Below, in pieces: positions 15,051 through 23,016 of a DNA stretch of 64,000 bases. Numbering within the stretch: position 1 is the first letter of the stretch; every line of letters starts with the position of its first letter. The position numbers and the translations under genes were made by a program. The notes under the pieces were generated by a model. The model searched no databases and was not told where the DNA came from. It saw only the letters and a program-made list of their open reading frames with translations. This DNA is from Halobacterium jilantaiense (GTDB taxonomy: Archaea > Halobacteriota > Halobacteria > Halobacteriales > Halobacteriaceae). Location of the stretch: the NCBI RefSeq assembly GCF_900110535.1, contig NZ_FOJA01000001.1:1488001-1552000 (forward strand). The letters are read 5' to 3'.

Positions 15051-16925
15051 ATGAACGTCGTTCCGGACACGAGCGTCGTCGTCGACGGCCGGGTCTCCGA
15101 GCGCGTCGAAGACGGCACCTACGAGGGCGCGACAGTCTACGTGCCCGAGGCGGTCGTCGGCGAAGTAGAGGCACAGGCCAACGGCGGCCGGCAGACCGGC
15201 TGGGACGCGCTCGAAGAGCTCCAGCGGCTCGTCGAACTCGCCGACGAGGGGACGATTACGGTCGAATACGTCGGCGAGCGTGCAAGCGAAGACGACATCA
15301 AGCGCGCGTCGGCGGGCGCTATCGACGCCATCATCCGCGACGTGGCGGCGGAGTACGACGCGACGTTCGTCACCAGCGACATCGTGCAGGCCGAAGTGGC
15401 CGAGGGGAAGGGCATCGACGTGGAGTTCCTCGAACCGCTGGAGCCGGACCTCGGCGAACTCGAAATCGAGGAGTACCTCACCGAGGACACGATGAGCCTC
15501 CACCTGAAGGCGGGGATGGTGCCGATGGCGAAGCGCGGCGACGTCGGCGAAATCGAGTACCAGCCTATCGGCGACGAGGAACTCGACGAGGAGACCATCC
15601 GGGAGTACGCCACGGAAATCGTCTCGACGGCGAAGCGCGCGGACGACGCGTTCGTGGAGCTCTCCGAAGACGGGATGACCATCTCGCAGGTGCGGGACAT
15701 GCGCATCGCCGTCTCGGAGCCGCCGTTCAGCGAGCGCATCGAGATTACCGCCGTGCGCCCCATCGTGAAGACGACGATGGACGACTACGAGCAGGCCGAC
15801 GACCTCCGGGACCGCCTGCTGGAGCGCGACCGCGGCGTGCTCATCGCCGGCGCGCCGGGTGCCGGGAAGTCGACGTTCGCGCAGGCCGTCGCCGAGTTCC
15901 TCTCGGACGCCGGCAACGTCGTGAAGACGATGGAGAAACCCCGGGACCTCCAGGTCGGCGACGAGGTCACGCAGTACACCGAGCTCGGCGGCGACATGGC
16001 GAAGACCGCCGACTCGCTGCTGATGGTGCGGCCGGACTACACCATCTACGACGAGGTCCGGAAGACCGACGACTTCGAGGTGTTCGCGGACATGCGGCTG
16101 GCGGGCGTCGGCATGGTCGGCGTCGTCCACGCCACCCGGCCCATCGACGCGCTCCAGCGACTCGTCGGCCGCGTCGAACTCGGCATGATTCCCCAGATTG
16201 TCGACACCGTCGTCTACATCGAGGAGGGCGACGCGGAGACGGTCTACGACGTGACGACCGAGGTGAAGGTCCCCGAGGGCCTGATGGAGGAGGACCTCGC
16301 GCGGCCCGTCATCCAGGTCCGGGACTTCGAGACCGAGGTCCCCGCCTACGAGATTTACACGTTCAACCGCCAGGTCGTCACGGTGCCGCTGGACGGCGAC
16401 GAGGGCTCCAGCGAGTCGGGCGTCGACAAGCTCGCGAAACAGGAGGTCGAACGGGAGATTCAGGCCGCGACCCGGGACCGCGTGGAGGTTGACATCCGCG
16501 GGCCGAACGACGCCATCGTCTACGTCAGCGACAACGACATCAGCCACGTCATCGGGAAGGGCGGCGGCCGCATCGCGGACATCGAGAACCGCCTCGGCAT
16601 CGACATCGACGTGCGCACGCTCGACGAACGCCCGAGTCAGGTCGCTGGCGGCAGCAGCGGCGATTCGGGCGGCAGCGGCGGCGCGAGCGCGGACCCGGCC
16701 GGCGAAATCGTGACGCCCGAAATCACGAGCCGGCACATCATCCTCCCGCTGGACGACGGCCGGTCGGGGGAGACCGTCGAGGTGCAGGCCGACGGCGAGT
16801 ACCTGTTCACGGCGACGGTCGGCCGCGGCGGCGACATCAAGGTCTCCCGCGGGTCGGCCATCGCGGAGGAACTGGAGCGCGCCATCGACGCCGAGCGCAT
16901 GGTGACGGTCGTCCCGAACGAGTAG
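15051..16925 (+). CDS. PIN-domain / VirB11-PilT-type ATPase / KH-domain protein
   Basis: A 624-residue archaeal three-domain protein. N-terminal PIN nuclease fold (D6 in VPDTSVVVDGR, E40 area, D92, D110 in TSD). Central secretion-type ATPase with Walker A GAPGAGKST (267-275) and Walker B region near MVRPDYTIYDE. C-terminal KH RNA-binding domain IGKGGGRIADIENRLGI, then a Ser/Gly linker and a C-terminal domain. Conserved across Archaea; suspected RNA processing or ribosome-associated role, not proven. A 13-base sequence containing TGAC-N4-GTCA occurs on each side of the gene. Confidence 0.93.
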   Translation: MNVVPDTSVVVDGRVSERVEDGTYEGATVYVPEAVVGEVEAQANGGRQTGWDALEELQRLVELADEGTITVEYVGERASEDDIKRASAGAIDAIIRDVAAEYDATFVTSDIVQAEVAEGKGIDVEFLEPLEPDLGELEIEEYLTEDTMSLHLKAGMVPMAKRGDVGEIEYQPIGDEELDEETIREYATEIVSTAKRADDAFVELSEDGMTISQVRDMRIAVSEPPFSERIEITAVRPIVKTTMDDYEQADDLRDRLLERDRGVLIAGAPGAGKSTFAQAVAEFLSDAGNVVKTMEKPRDLQVGDEVTQYTELGGDMAKTADSLLMVRPDYTIYDEVRKTDDFEVFADMRLAGVGMVGVVHATRPIDALQRLVGRVELGMIPQIVDTVVYIEEGDAETVYDVTTEVKVPEGLMEEDLARPVIQVRDFETEVPAYEIYTFNRQVVTVPLDGDEGSSESGVDKLAKQEVEREIQAATRDRVEVDIRGPNDAIVYVSDNDISHVIGKGGGRIADIENRLGIDIDVRTLDERPSQVAGGSSGDSGGSGGASADPAGEIVTPEITSRHIILPLDDGRSGETVEVQADGEYLFTATVGRGGDIKVSRGSAIAEELERAIDAERMVTVVPNE

Positions 16926-17113
16926 CCGCTCCGTTCTCGCCGTCGACACGTCGACAGCCAAGCTATGCGTACAGGCGTCTAAAAGGGCGAGCGGTGCGGC
17001 TGTGGCCCGCGTGACGGCGGTCAGAGACAAGCCGGCCGGCGGGGCAGCGGCGCTCCGAGCGGAGTTCGGGCGGCTGCGAGCGCAGCGAGCGCGGCCAAGC
17101 GAGGTGCGGCTGG
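16926..17113. other. Intergenic region with TGAC-N4-GTCA copy
   Basis: 188 bases between convergent genes. It repeats the 13-mer GTGACGGCGGTCA at 17011-17023, identical to 14999-15011. Otherwise it is GC-rich filler with GCGAGCG-type repeats; no gene is seen. Confidence 0.4.
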
Positions 17114-17392
17114 TCAGTCGGCGGCTTCGGCGTCGGCGTCAGCGTCGGCGGTGCCGTCCTCGGGCTCGGACGTGAGCTTGTAGAGGCTCTGTCTGGCGTC
17201 GGCGAAGTAGATGTCCTCGTCGACCACGCCGCGGTCTTCGAGGCGTTCGAGCGCGTAGCGGACGGTTCGAGCGGACAGCATGGTCTCCTCGACGATTCGT
17301 TTCTGCGTGAGTGGGCCGTCGTACTCGAGTACCTTGAAGACGAGCTTGGCGCTCGGCGGGAGGTCCTCCAGCACACTGTCGTCTACAGCCAT
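17114..17392 (-). CDS. MarR/TrmB-like winged-helix protein
   Basis: A 92-residue regulator: LEDLPPSAKLVFKVLEYDGPL, then TQKRIVEETMLSARTVRYAL (helix-turn-helix) and LEDRGVVDEDIYFADARQSLYKL (wing), with an Asp/Ala tail. Near-identical short wHTH proteins are conserved in haloarchaea. The ATG at 17392 is preferred over one six codons upstream because a CTTTTAAG TATA element lies 26-34 bases above it. Target genes are unknown. Confidence 0.88.
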   Translation of the reverse strand: MAVDDSVLEDLPPSAKLVFKVLEYDGPLTQKRIVEETMLSARTVRYALERLEDRGVVDEDIYFADARQSLYKLTSEPEDGTADADADAEAAD

Positions 17393-17417
17393 CGTTACGA
17401 ATCGAAACACTCCACGA

Positions 17418-17426
17418 GCTTAAAAG
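17418..17426 (-). promoter_or_regulatory. TATA box of the short wHTH gene
   Basis: ACTTTTAAG on the minus strand, 26-34 bases above the ATG at 17392. Confidence 0.65.
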
Positions 17427-17557
17427 TGCGGGGGTCTCTCTCACGGTGCGGGCACTCGTGCCCGACACGATGGAGTGGGCGGCTCGCAGCCGTTCGACCG
17501 AACCAGTGTACCGGGTTCGGCCGTCCGCGTGGGCTGCGACCGCGTGCGAAGCCGTCG

Positions 17558-17947
17558 TCAGCCCCCGTCTTCGGTGGTCGTCGTGTTCCCCTCCATCGTC
17601 GTATTGTTCTCCGCTGTGGTCATGGTGCCCTCCGTCGTCATGTTCCCCTCCATCGTCGTGTTGCTCTCCGTCGTCGTGCTCTCCGCTGTGGTCGTCATCG
17701 TGTCCTCCGTCGTAGTCATCGCATCTTCCGTCGTGGTCATCCCGTCGTCCGTCGTCATGTTGTCCCCGCCGCCGCCGGCTGTCGTGTTGTCGCCCGCACC
17801 GCCGCCGCCACCGACCCCGTCGCCGTCGACGTTCTCGTCACCGTTCTCACCGTCGTCGCCGGAGTCGCCACAGCCAGCGAGCGCTGTCGCGAGTGCGACG
17901 CCGGTGAGCTGTACGAAGCGCCGTCTATCGATGGGTTGCGTGCCCAT
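17558..17947 (-). CDS. Tat lipoprotein with Thr/Met/Glu low-complexity repeats
   Basis: A 129-residue protein. MGTQPIDRRRFVQLTG is a twin-arginine signal, followed by a lipobox LAGC near residue 26. The remainder is an Asp/Gly linker and about 75 residues of irregular units of the type MTTTED, NTTMEG and TTTES. Many Asn-X-Thr sequons (NTT, NMT) and Thr runs make it a likely glycosylated surface stalk. No enzymatic domain is present; it looks like the N-terminus and spacer of a halocyanin-type lipoprotein without its globular part. Three phased GCTTACG elements precede its TATA box. Confidence 0.75.
   Translation of the reverse strand: MGTQPIDRRRFVQLTGVALATALAGCGDSGDDGENGDENVDGDGVGGGGGAGDNTTAGGGGDNMTTDDGMTTTEDAMTTTEDTMTTTAESTTTESNTTMEGNMTTEGTMTTAENNTTMEGNTTTTEDGG
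17575..17765 (-). repeat. Degenerate minisatellite inside the Thr-rich lipoprotein gene
   Basis: Imperfect short units ending in TCCGTCGTC or TCCATCGTC (plus strand) recur through about 190 bases and encode the MTTTED-like protein repeats. Unit length varies (15-24 bases), which is expected for slippage-driven change. Confidence 0.6.
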
Positions 17948-17974
17948 GGGACCGTTCGAAGTGGAACGCGCAGT

Positions 17975-18047
17975 TTGCTATACGGCCCGTACGAGGCCGT
18001 AAGCTGACCCCCGCTGACCGTAAGCCGACCGTGTTCGCGGCGTAAGC
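17975..18047 (-). promoter_or_regulatory. Lipoprotein promoter with three phased GCTTACG elements
   Basis: Minus strand: GTATAGCAAAC (about 17975-17985) is a TATA box about 30 bases above the ATG at 17947. Upstream of it GCTTACG occurs at 17998-18004, 18019-18025 and 18041-18047, spaced 21 and 22 bases, i.e. two helical turns. The two nearest copies share a longer core, GGTC-GCTTACGG. The arrangement suggests cooperative binding of a regulator to one DNA face. Confidence 0.55.
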
Positions 18048-18137
18048 CCGGCCTGTGAGCGCTCCCGTTCGCGAGTGGGAGAGAGCTGTCGTCCACCAAG
18101 CGAACGTCTTTTGAGCGCGGCCGCCGGACAATCCCGC

Positions 18138-18437
18138 ATGGCAGAGAATCTGGACCCGACGGCCTCCCACCGACGGAGCCTGAAGGTCACGACTATCGCC
18201 ACGCTCGGCGGGGTGGCGGCGGCGTTCGTCTCGGAGATGACCGTCTCCGACCCCGCGAGCCGCACGGGCCTGCTCGTGATGTTCGGCCTCGTCGCGGTCG
18301 AACTCGGGCTCATGCGGCTGCTCGGCGTCGACGTCGGGGACTTCGGCGCGAAAGACCACTTCTACGTCGCGTTCATGACGTTCGCCCTCTGGTTCGTCAC
18401 CTGGGGCGTACTCCTCACCGCTGGCGTCAGCCTGTAA
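18138..18437 (+). CDS. EMC6-like small membrane protein
   Basis: A 99-residue protein with three predicted helices: TIATLGGVAAAFVSEM, TGLLVMFGLVAVELGLMRLL and FYVAFMTFALWFVTWGVLL. It resembles the archaeal EMC6-like family. It ends two bases before rli1, with which it is surely co-transcribed. Eukaryotic EMC6 is part of a membrane-protein insertase; in Archaea this role is only inferred, though linkage to a translation factor fits it. Confidence 0.75.
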   Translation: MAENLDPTASHRRSLKVTTIATLGGVAAAFVSEMTVSDPASRTGLLVMFGLVAVELGLMRLLGVDVGDFGAKDHFYVAFMTFALWFVTWGVLLTAGVSL

Positions 18438-18439
18438 CG

Positions 18440-20272
18440 ATGGCCGAGGACAGCATCGCCGTCGTCGACCTCGACAGATGTCAGCCCGACCGGTGCAACT
18501 ACGAGTGCTCGAACTACTGCCCGCCGAACCGCACCGGCAAGGAGTGCATCACGCTCCGGGGCGACGACGCAGAAGACGGTGACCCAGACCAGGTCCGCAT
18601 CAGCGAGGAGATCTGTCTCGGTGAGACCTGTGGTATCTGCGTCGAGAAGTGTCCGTTCGACGCCATCGAAATCATCAACCTCCCGCAGGAGCTCGACGAC
18701 GAGCCCACCCACCGCTACGGCGACAACTCGTTCGCGCTGTACGGGCTCCCGGTGCCCGAATCCGGGAAAGTCACCGGGCTCCTCGGGCCGAACGGCATCG
18801 GGAAGTCGACGGCCGTCGACCTCCTCGCGGGCGAGGTGACGCCGAACCTCGGCCGCCACGAGTCGCCCCCGGACTGGGACGAGGTCGTCGACGAGTACCG
18901 CGGCACCGAGCTCCAGGACTACCTCGCTGCGGTCCGCGACGGCGACGTCGACGTGGCGAAGAAGCCGCAGTACGTCGACGAGATTCCCGCGCAGTTCGAC
19001 GGAAAGACCCGCGAGCTCCTCGAAGCGACCGACGAGCGCGGCGTCCTCGACGACCTCGTCGACCGGCTCTCGATTCGGCCGGTGATGGACCAGGACATCG
19101 ACTCGCTGTCCGGCGGGGAGCTCCAGCGGGTCGCGCTCGCCGCGACGCTCGCGCGCGACGCCGACTTCTACTTCGTGGACGAGCTGACGCCGTACCTCGA
19201 CATCGGCCAGCGCGTCACCGCGGCGCGCATCGTCCGCGAACTCGCCGAGGAGGAGGACAAGGCCGTCCTCGTCGTCGAGCACGACCTCGCGGTCCTCGAT
19301 ATGCTCGCGGACTCCATCCACGTCGCCTACGGTGAACCGTCCGTCTACGGCGTCGTGACGCCGCCGAAGAGCGTGCGCAACGGCATCAACGAGTACCTCC
19401 GCGGCTACCTCGAGAACGAGAACATGCGCGTGCGGCCGGAAGCCATCCAGTTCGAGGAGCACGCGCCCCGGTCCACTAGCCGCGAGGACACGCTCGTCTC
19501 CTACCCCGACATGACGAAGTCCTACGGCGACGGCGAGTTCACGCTGTCCGTCGACGGCGGGGAAATCAACCGCAACGAGGTGCTGGGCGTCGTCGGGCCG
19601 AACGGCATCGGGAAGTCGACGTTCGCCCAGCTGCTCGCGGGCGGCCTGGAAGCGACCAGCGTCGACGGCGAGACCGGAGCCGACCTCGATGTCGGCCTCG
19701 ACATCGCGTACAAACCGCAGTACGTGGAGGCCGACCAGCACATGCGCGTCGACGCGTTCCTCTCCTCCATCACGAACGACGTCGGCACCAGCTACTGGCA
19801 GACCGAGATCGGCGACCCGCTCCAGCTCGACCGCATCATGGAGCAGAACCTCCCGGACCTCTCCGGCGGGGAGCGCCAGCGCGTCGCCATCGCCGCGACC
19901 CTCTCGAAGGACGCCGACCTCTACCTGCTCGACGAGCCGAGCGCGCACCTCGACGTCGAGCAGCGCGTGCTCGCCACGCGCGCCATCCGGCGGTACGCCG
20001 AGAACAACGAGAGCACCGTGATGGTCATCGACCACGACATCTACATGATCGACCTCGTGAGCGACCGCCTGATGGTGTTCGACGGCGAGCCCGCCGACCA
20101 CGGCCACGCGTCGACACCGCAGTCGATGCGCGGCGGCATGAACGAGTTCCTCGCGAACCTCGACGTAACGTTCCGGCGCGACGAGCGCCTCGGCCGCCCG
20201 CGCATCAACAAGCCGGGCAGCCAGCTGGACAAACAGCAGAAGCGCGACGGCGAGTACTACTACACGAACTGA
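18440..20272 (+). CDS. rli1: Ribosome recycling ATPase ABCE1/Rli1
   Basis: A 610-residue twin-ATPase ABC protein without membrane segments. The N-terminus carries eight cysteines for two 4Fe-4S clusters (RCQPDRCNYECSNYC and CLGETCGICVEKCPFDAI). Two nucleotide-binding domains follow, each with Walker A GPNGIGKST and signature LSGGE(L/R)QR. It splits post-termination ribosomes with aRF1/aPelota and is near-universal in Archaea. Downstream, the last 39 bases of the gene are repeated with two mismatches after a T-rich terminator. Confidence 0.97.
   Translation: MAEDSIAVVDLDRCQPDRCNYECSNYCPPNRTGKECITLRGDDAEDGDPDQVRISEEICLGETCGICVEKCPFDAIEIINLPQELDDEPTHRYGDNSFALYGLPVPESGKVTGLLGPNGIGKSTAVDLLAGEVTPNLGRHESPPDWDEVVDEYRGTELQDYLAAVRDGDVDVAKKPQYVDEIPAQFDGKTRELLEATDERGVLDDLVDRLSIRPVMDQDIDSLSGGELQRVALAATLARDADFYFVDELTPYLDIGQRVTAARIVRELAEEEDKAVLVVEHDLAVLDMLADSIHVAYGEPSVYGVVTPPKSVRNGINEYLRGYLENENMRVRPEAIQFEEHAPRSTSREDTLVSYPDMTKSYGDGEFTLSVDGGEINRNEVLGVVGPNGIGKSTFAQLLAGGLEATSVDGETGADLDVGLDIAYKPQYVEADQHMRVDAFLSSITNDVGTSYWQTEIGDPLQLDRIMEQNLPDLSGGERQRVAIAATLSKDADLYLLDEPSAHLDVEQRVLATRAIRRYAENNESTVMVIDHDIYMIDLVSDRLMVFDGEPADHGHASTPQSMRGGMNEFLANLDVTFRRDERLGRPRINKPGSQLDKQQKRDGEYYYTN
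20234..20272 (+). repeat. rli1 3'-tail repeat, copy 1 (coding)
   Basis: The final 39 bases of rli1, coding for the C-terminal QQKRDGEYYYTN and stop. Repeated 79 bases downstream with 37 of 39 bases identical. Confidence 0.9.
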
Positions 20273-20278
20273 CGCGCC

Positions 20279-20292
20279 GGTCGCGGTTTTTT
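20279..20292 (+). terminator. T6 terminator after rli1
   Basis: GG followed by six T (20287-20292) after a GC-rich CGGTCGCGG stretch directly behind the stop codon: the oligo-T form of archaeal terminators. Confidence 0.6.
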
Positions 20293-20312
20293 CGTGCAGG
20301 GTTTTGCGCGAG

Positions 20313-20351
20313 CAGCAGAAGCGCGACGGCGAGTACTACGACGCGAACTGA
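20313..20351 (+). repeat. rli1 3'-tail repeat, copy 2 (non-coding)
   Basis: Near-copy of 20234-20272, ending in the same GCGAACTGA/ACGAACTGA stop region. Two substitutions change TAC-ACG to GAC-GCG. It is out of any gene and presumably a relic of duplication or tail replacement. Confidence 0.85.
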
Positions 20352-20437
20352 CTGGTCCGGGGTTGCCCGGACGGAAGCGGCGTCTCTCCCAGTTAATCGG
20401 CGTTAATTCGGTCGAATCGGCGCGCACGGTCGCGCCC

Positions 20438-20446
20438 GTTTAAGTG
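20438..20446 (+). promoter_or_regulatory. TATA box of the collagen-like protein gene
   Basis: GTTTAAGTG, 26-34 bases above the ATG at 20472; it supports that start against the ATG at 20454. Confidence 0.6.
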
Positions 20447-20471
20447 ACGCGAGGTGGTAGAGCCGGCCAGC

Positions 20472-21416
20472 ATGAGACACACGGTACTGGCGGTCGCTGC
20501 CCTCGTGGTCGTCGGCCTCGCCGCACCGGCGGTCGTCGCGTCACCGGCCGCGGCACCGGCCGACGCGGGCGGCACGTCGGCGGTCCAGGAGGCCGACGGC
20601 AACGAGACCGCGAACGAGACGGCCCCCGGTGCTCGGCTCGCCGGCGTCGTGAACGTGCAGGGCGCTGAAGTGGAGGGCGAAGTCGCCGAGCGGTCATTCG
20701 GCCGCCAGCTCGCCGCCGCGAAGTCCAACGCCTCGAAGGCGTCGGTGCTGGCGGACCAGACCGGCGACCTCTCCGAGCGCGTCGCCGAACTCCGAGACCG
20801 CAAGCAGGCGCTACGGAACGCCCGCGACAACGGCACCATCTCGCAGGGCCGGTACCGGGCCGAGATGGCGCGGGTGGCTGCGGAGCTATCGACCGCGAAC
20901 CGGCTGCTGAACCGGACGGCGAGCGAGGCGCGGACGCTGTCGCCGAGGGCGCTCGCCGACGCGGGCGTCGACTCTGCCGACCTCGACCGACTGCGAGCGG
21001 CGGCGGGGAACCTCTCCGGCCCCGAAATCGCGGCGATTGCCCGCGACGTGGGCGGCCCGCCGGTGAACCGGTCGGTCGGCCCGCCCGGGAACAGGACCCA
21101 GGGGCCGCCCAGTGACGTGACGGCCGGGCCACCCGGAAACGAGACGGAGGGACCGCCGGGAAACTCGACCCGGGGGCCACCGGGAAACGGTACTGAGGGC
21201 CCCCCCAGCGACCGCACCCAGGGTCCGCCCGGCAACGACACGCGGGGATCGCCCGGCAACGACACGCAGGGGCCACCGGGTGACGATACCGGCGGCCCGC
21301 CCGAAAACAGCACGAACGGGCCGCCCGGGAACGGACCGGTCGCGACCGACGTTCTCCCGAGCCTGGACCGGACAGCCGTGTGGCTCGTCGCCGCGTCCGT
21401 GCCCGAGAGCCTGTGA
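20472..21416 (+). CDS. Secreted protein with collagen-like, sequon-bearing GPPGNxTx octad repeats
   Basis: A 314-residue protein. A Sec-type signal peptide (residues 1-24, ending VVASPAAA) precedes an acidic region, then a likely helical/coiled segment (75-160, Ala/Arg/Glu-rich). Residues 195-289 are eleven consecutive octads of type GPPGNxTx, with variants GPPSD and GSPGN. Seven or more octads hold an Asn-X-Ser/Thr sequon, with others upstream (N44, N48, N86, N120, N147, N180). A C-terminal hydrophobic patch (VWLVAASV) may be a weak anchor. Probably a glycosylated cell-surface or extracellular protein. The octad is not the Gly-X-Y triplet of true collagen, so a triple helix is not assured. 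Confidence 0.8.
   Translation: MRHTVLAVAALVVVGLAAPAVVASPAAAPADAGGTSAVQEADGNETANETAPGARLAGVVNVQGAEVEGEVAERSFGRQLAAAKSNASKASVLADQTGDLSERVAELRDRKQALRNARDNGTISQGRYRAEMARVAAELSTANRLLNRTASEARTLSPRALADAGVDSADLDRLRAAAGNLSGPEIAAIARDVGGPPVNRSVGPPGNRTQGPPSDVTAGPPGNETEGPPGNSTRGPPGNGTEGPPSDRTQGPPGNDTRGSPGNDTQGPPGDDTGGPPENSTNGPPGNGPVATDVLPSLDRTAVWLVAASVPESL
21054..21338 (+). repeat. Tandem octapeptide-coding repeat array
   Basis: About eleven degenerate 24-base units coding for GPPGNxTx. Units differ mainly at the sequon residue and the spacer, so the protein motif is conserved better than the DNA. Confidence 0.85.
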
Positions 21417-21583
21417 CACACCCCCGGTACTGTTTTGACCGTGGCCGTCCCGTTCGTAGTCGATGACTGTCCTCGACTCGTAGCCGGGCGTCCGACCCGG
21501 CTCGCCGCCAGCGGCCGGCGGCTGCCGCGTGCGGGCGTCACGACGGGCACCGGTTTCTGACCCAGCGAGACACCCACGCGCAC

Positions 21584-22870
21584 ATGACAGACAGACGGAA
21601 TTCGACAGCAGTCGTCGCGAAACGACGAACAGACACACCCATCGAGACCGACGAGATCCGCGCGCTCTGCGAGGCCGCGGGCGTCGAGGTCGTCGCGGAG
21701 CGCACGCAGGCGCGCCCACGGGACCCGACGTACGACTTCGGCGACGGCGCTGTCGCCGACATCGCAGACCTGGTCGAGCGCCGTGACGCCGACCTCGTGG
21801 TCGTCGACGACCACCTCGACCCCGGGCGGGCGTACAACCTCGAAGCGGCGGTCGGCGCGGAGGTGGTCGACCGCGCGCGTCTCGTGCTGGACATCTTCGG
21901 GGAGCGCGCGGAGACCAAGCGCGCCCGGCTGGAAGTCCGGCTCGCCGAACTCCGGTACGAACTCCCGCGAGCGCAGGCTCGCGTCGAGCGCGGCGAGACC
22001 CAGGGCCGTCGGGGGTTCCAGAGCGGCGGCGAGCGCCCGGCAGCCCAGTTGCGGGCGGACTACCGGCAGCGCATCAAGGACCTCCGGGAGGAACTCGACC
22101 GGCTGGACGACGCCGACGACAGCGTCAGGGCGGCGCGCCGCGAGTCGGGATTCGACCTCGTGGCGCTCGCCGGCTACACGAACGCCGGGAAGTCCACCCT
22201 CCTCAGGCGGCTCGCGGACGACCTCTCCGTCGACGAGAACGACGGCCACGCCGACCGCACCGACACGGCCGCGTCCCGCGACCGGCTGTTCGAGACCCTG
22301 AACACGACGACGCGCCGGGCGACCGTCGGCGACCGCCGCGTCCTCCTCACCGACACGGTGGGGTTCGTGGACGACCTGCCGGGCTGGCTGGTCTCCTCGT
22401 TCCGGACGACGCTCGCGGCCGCCCGGGAGGCCGACGCCGTCCTCCTCGTCGTCGACGCGACCGACGACCGCGAGGAGATTCGGGCGAAGGTGGAGACGAG
22501 CCTCGATGAGCTGGCAGACGCCGACGGAGCGCTCGTCCCCGTGCTGAACAAACGGGACGAAGCGGACGACCTCAACGGGAAACGACGACTGGTCGCCGAC
22601 CGCACCGACGCCGCACCGGTCGTCACGAGCGCGACCGAGGACGAGGGGCTGGACGCGCTCCGGGACCGGCTCACTGGGGCGCTGCCGGACCGCGAGCGCG
22701 TCTCGCTCTCCGTCCCGAACACCGACGACGGCAACGGCTTCCTGTCGTGGTGTCACGACCACGGCACGGTCCACGACCCCGAGTACGGCGACCGCATCGA
22801 GTTCGACTTCGAGGCGCGGCCAGAGGTCGCCGCGAAAGCCGAAGGGCGCGCCGAGACGGTGACCGACTGA
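21584..22870 (+). CDS. hflX: GTPase HflX
   Basis: A 428-residue ribosome-associated GTPase. An N-terminal HflX domain (VVDDHLDPGRAYNLEAA, RLVLDIFGERAETKRARLEV) and a Gly/Arg coiled linker (ERGETQGRRGFQSGGE) precede the G domain: G1 AGYTNAGKSTLL, G2 TTRR, G3 DTVGFVDDLP, G4 NKRDE. Roles known from bacteria are splitting stalled ribosomes and heat-shock rescue. Single-gene unit. Confidence 0.95.
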   Translation: MTDRRNSTAVVAKRRTDTPIETDEIRALCEAAGVEVVAERTQARPRDPTYDFGDGAVADIADLVERRDADLVVVDDHLDPGRAYNLEAAVGAEVVDRARLVLDIFGERAETKRARLEVRLAELRYELPRAQARVERGETQGRRGFQSGGERPAAQLRADYRQRIKDLREELDRLDDADDSVRAARRESGFDLVALAGYTNAGKSTLLRRLADDLSVDENDGHADRTDTAASRDRLFETLNTTTRRATVGDRRVLLTDTVGFVDDLPGWLVSSFRTTLAAAREADAVLLVVDATDDREEIRAKVETSLDELADADGALVPVLNKRDEADDLNGKRRLVADRTDAAPVVTSATEDEGLDALRDRLTGALPDRERVSLSVPNTDDGNGFLSWCHDHGTVHDPEYGDRIEFDFEARPEVAAKAEGRAETVTD

Positions 22871-23016
22871 GCCCGCCGGCACCTCGACGAGCACGGTCTC
22901 GGAACGACGCGTGGCGGACGCCGAATCGGGGTGCTGTCCGCGCCCGTGGCGGTCGTACGAACGCCCAGCACGTCAGAACAAAACAATCATCGCAGGGGGG
23001 TCTCTATCCGTCCAGT

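Noticed and set aside
15036-17030. 664-codon minus-strand frame
   Set aside because: Mirror frame of the PIN-ATPase-KH gene, which has clear motifs.
17575-17765. Short regular repeats as a CRISPR array
   Set aside because: Unit lengths vary, there are no spacers, no cas genes, and the repeats are in frame within a Thr-rich protein.
18362-20107. 581-codon minus-strand frame
   Set aside because: Mirror frame of rli1.
20393-22894. 833-codon minus-strand frame containing GGP-type repeats
   Set aside because: Mirror of the octad repeat gene and hflX; the repeats read as GGPxVSFPGGP because of the same DNA periodicity. The plus-strand frame has the signal peptide and sequons.
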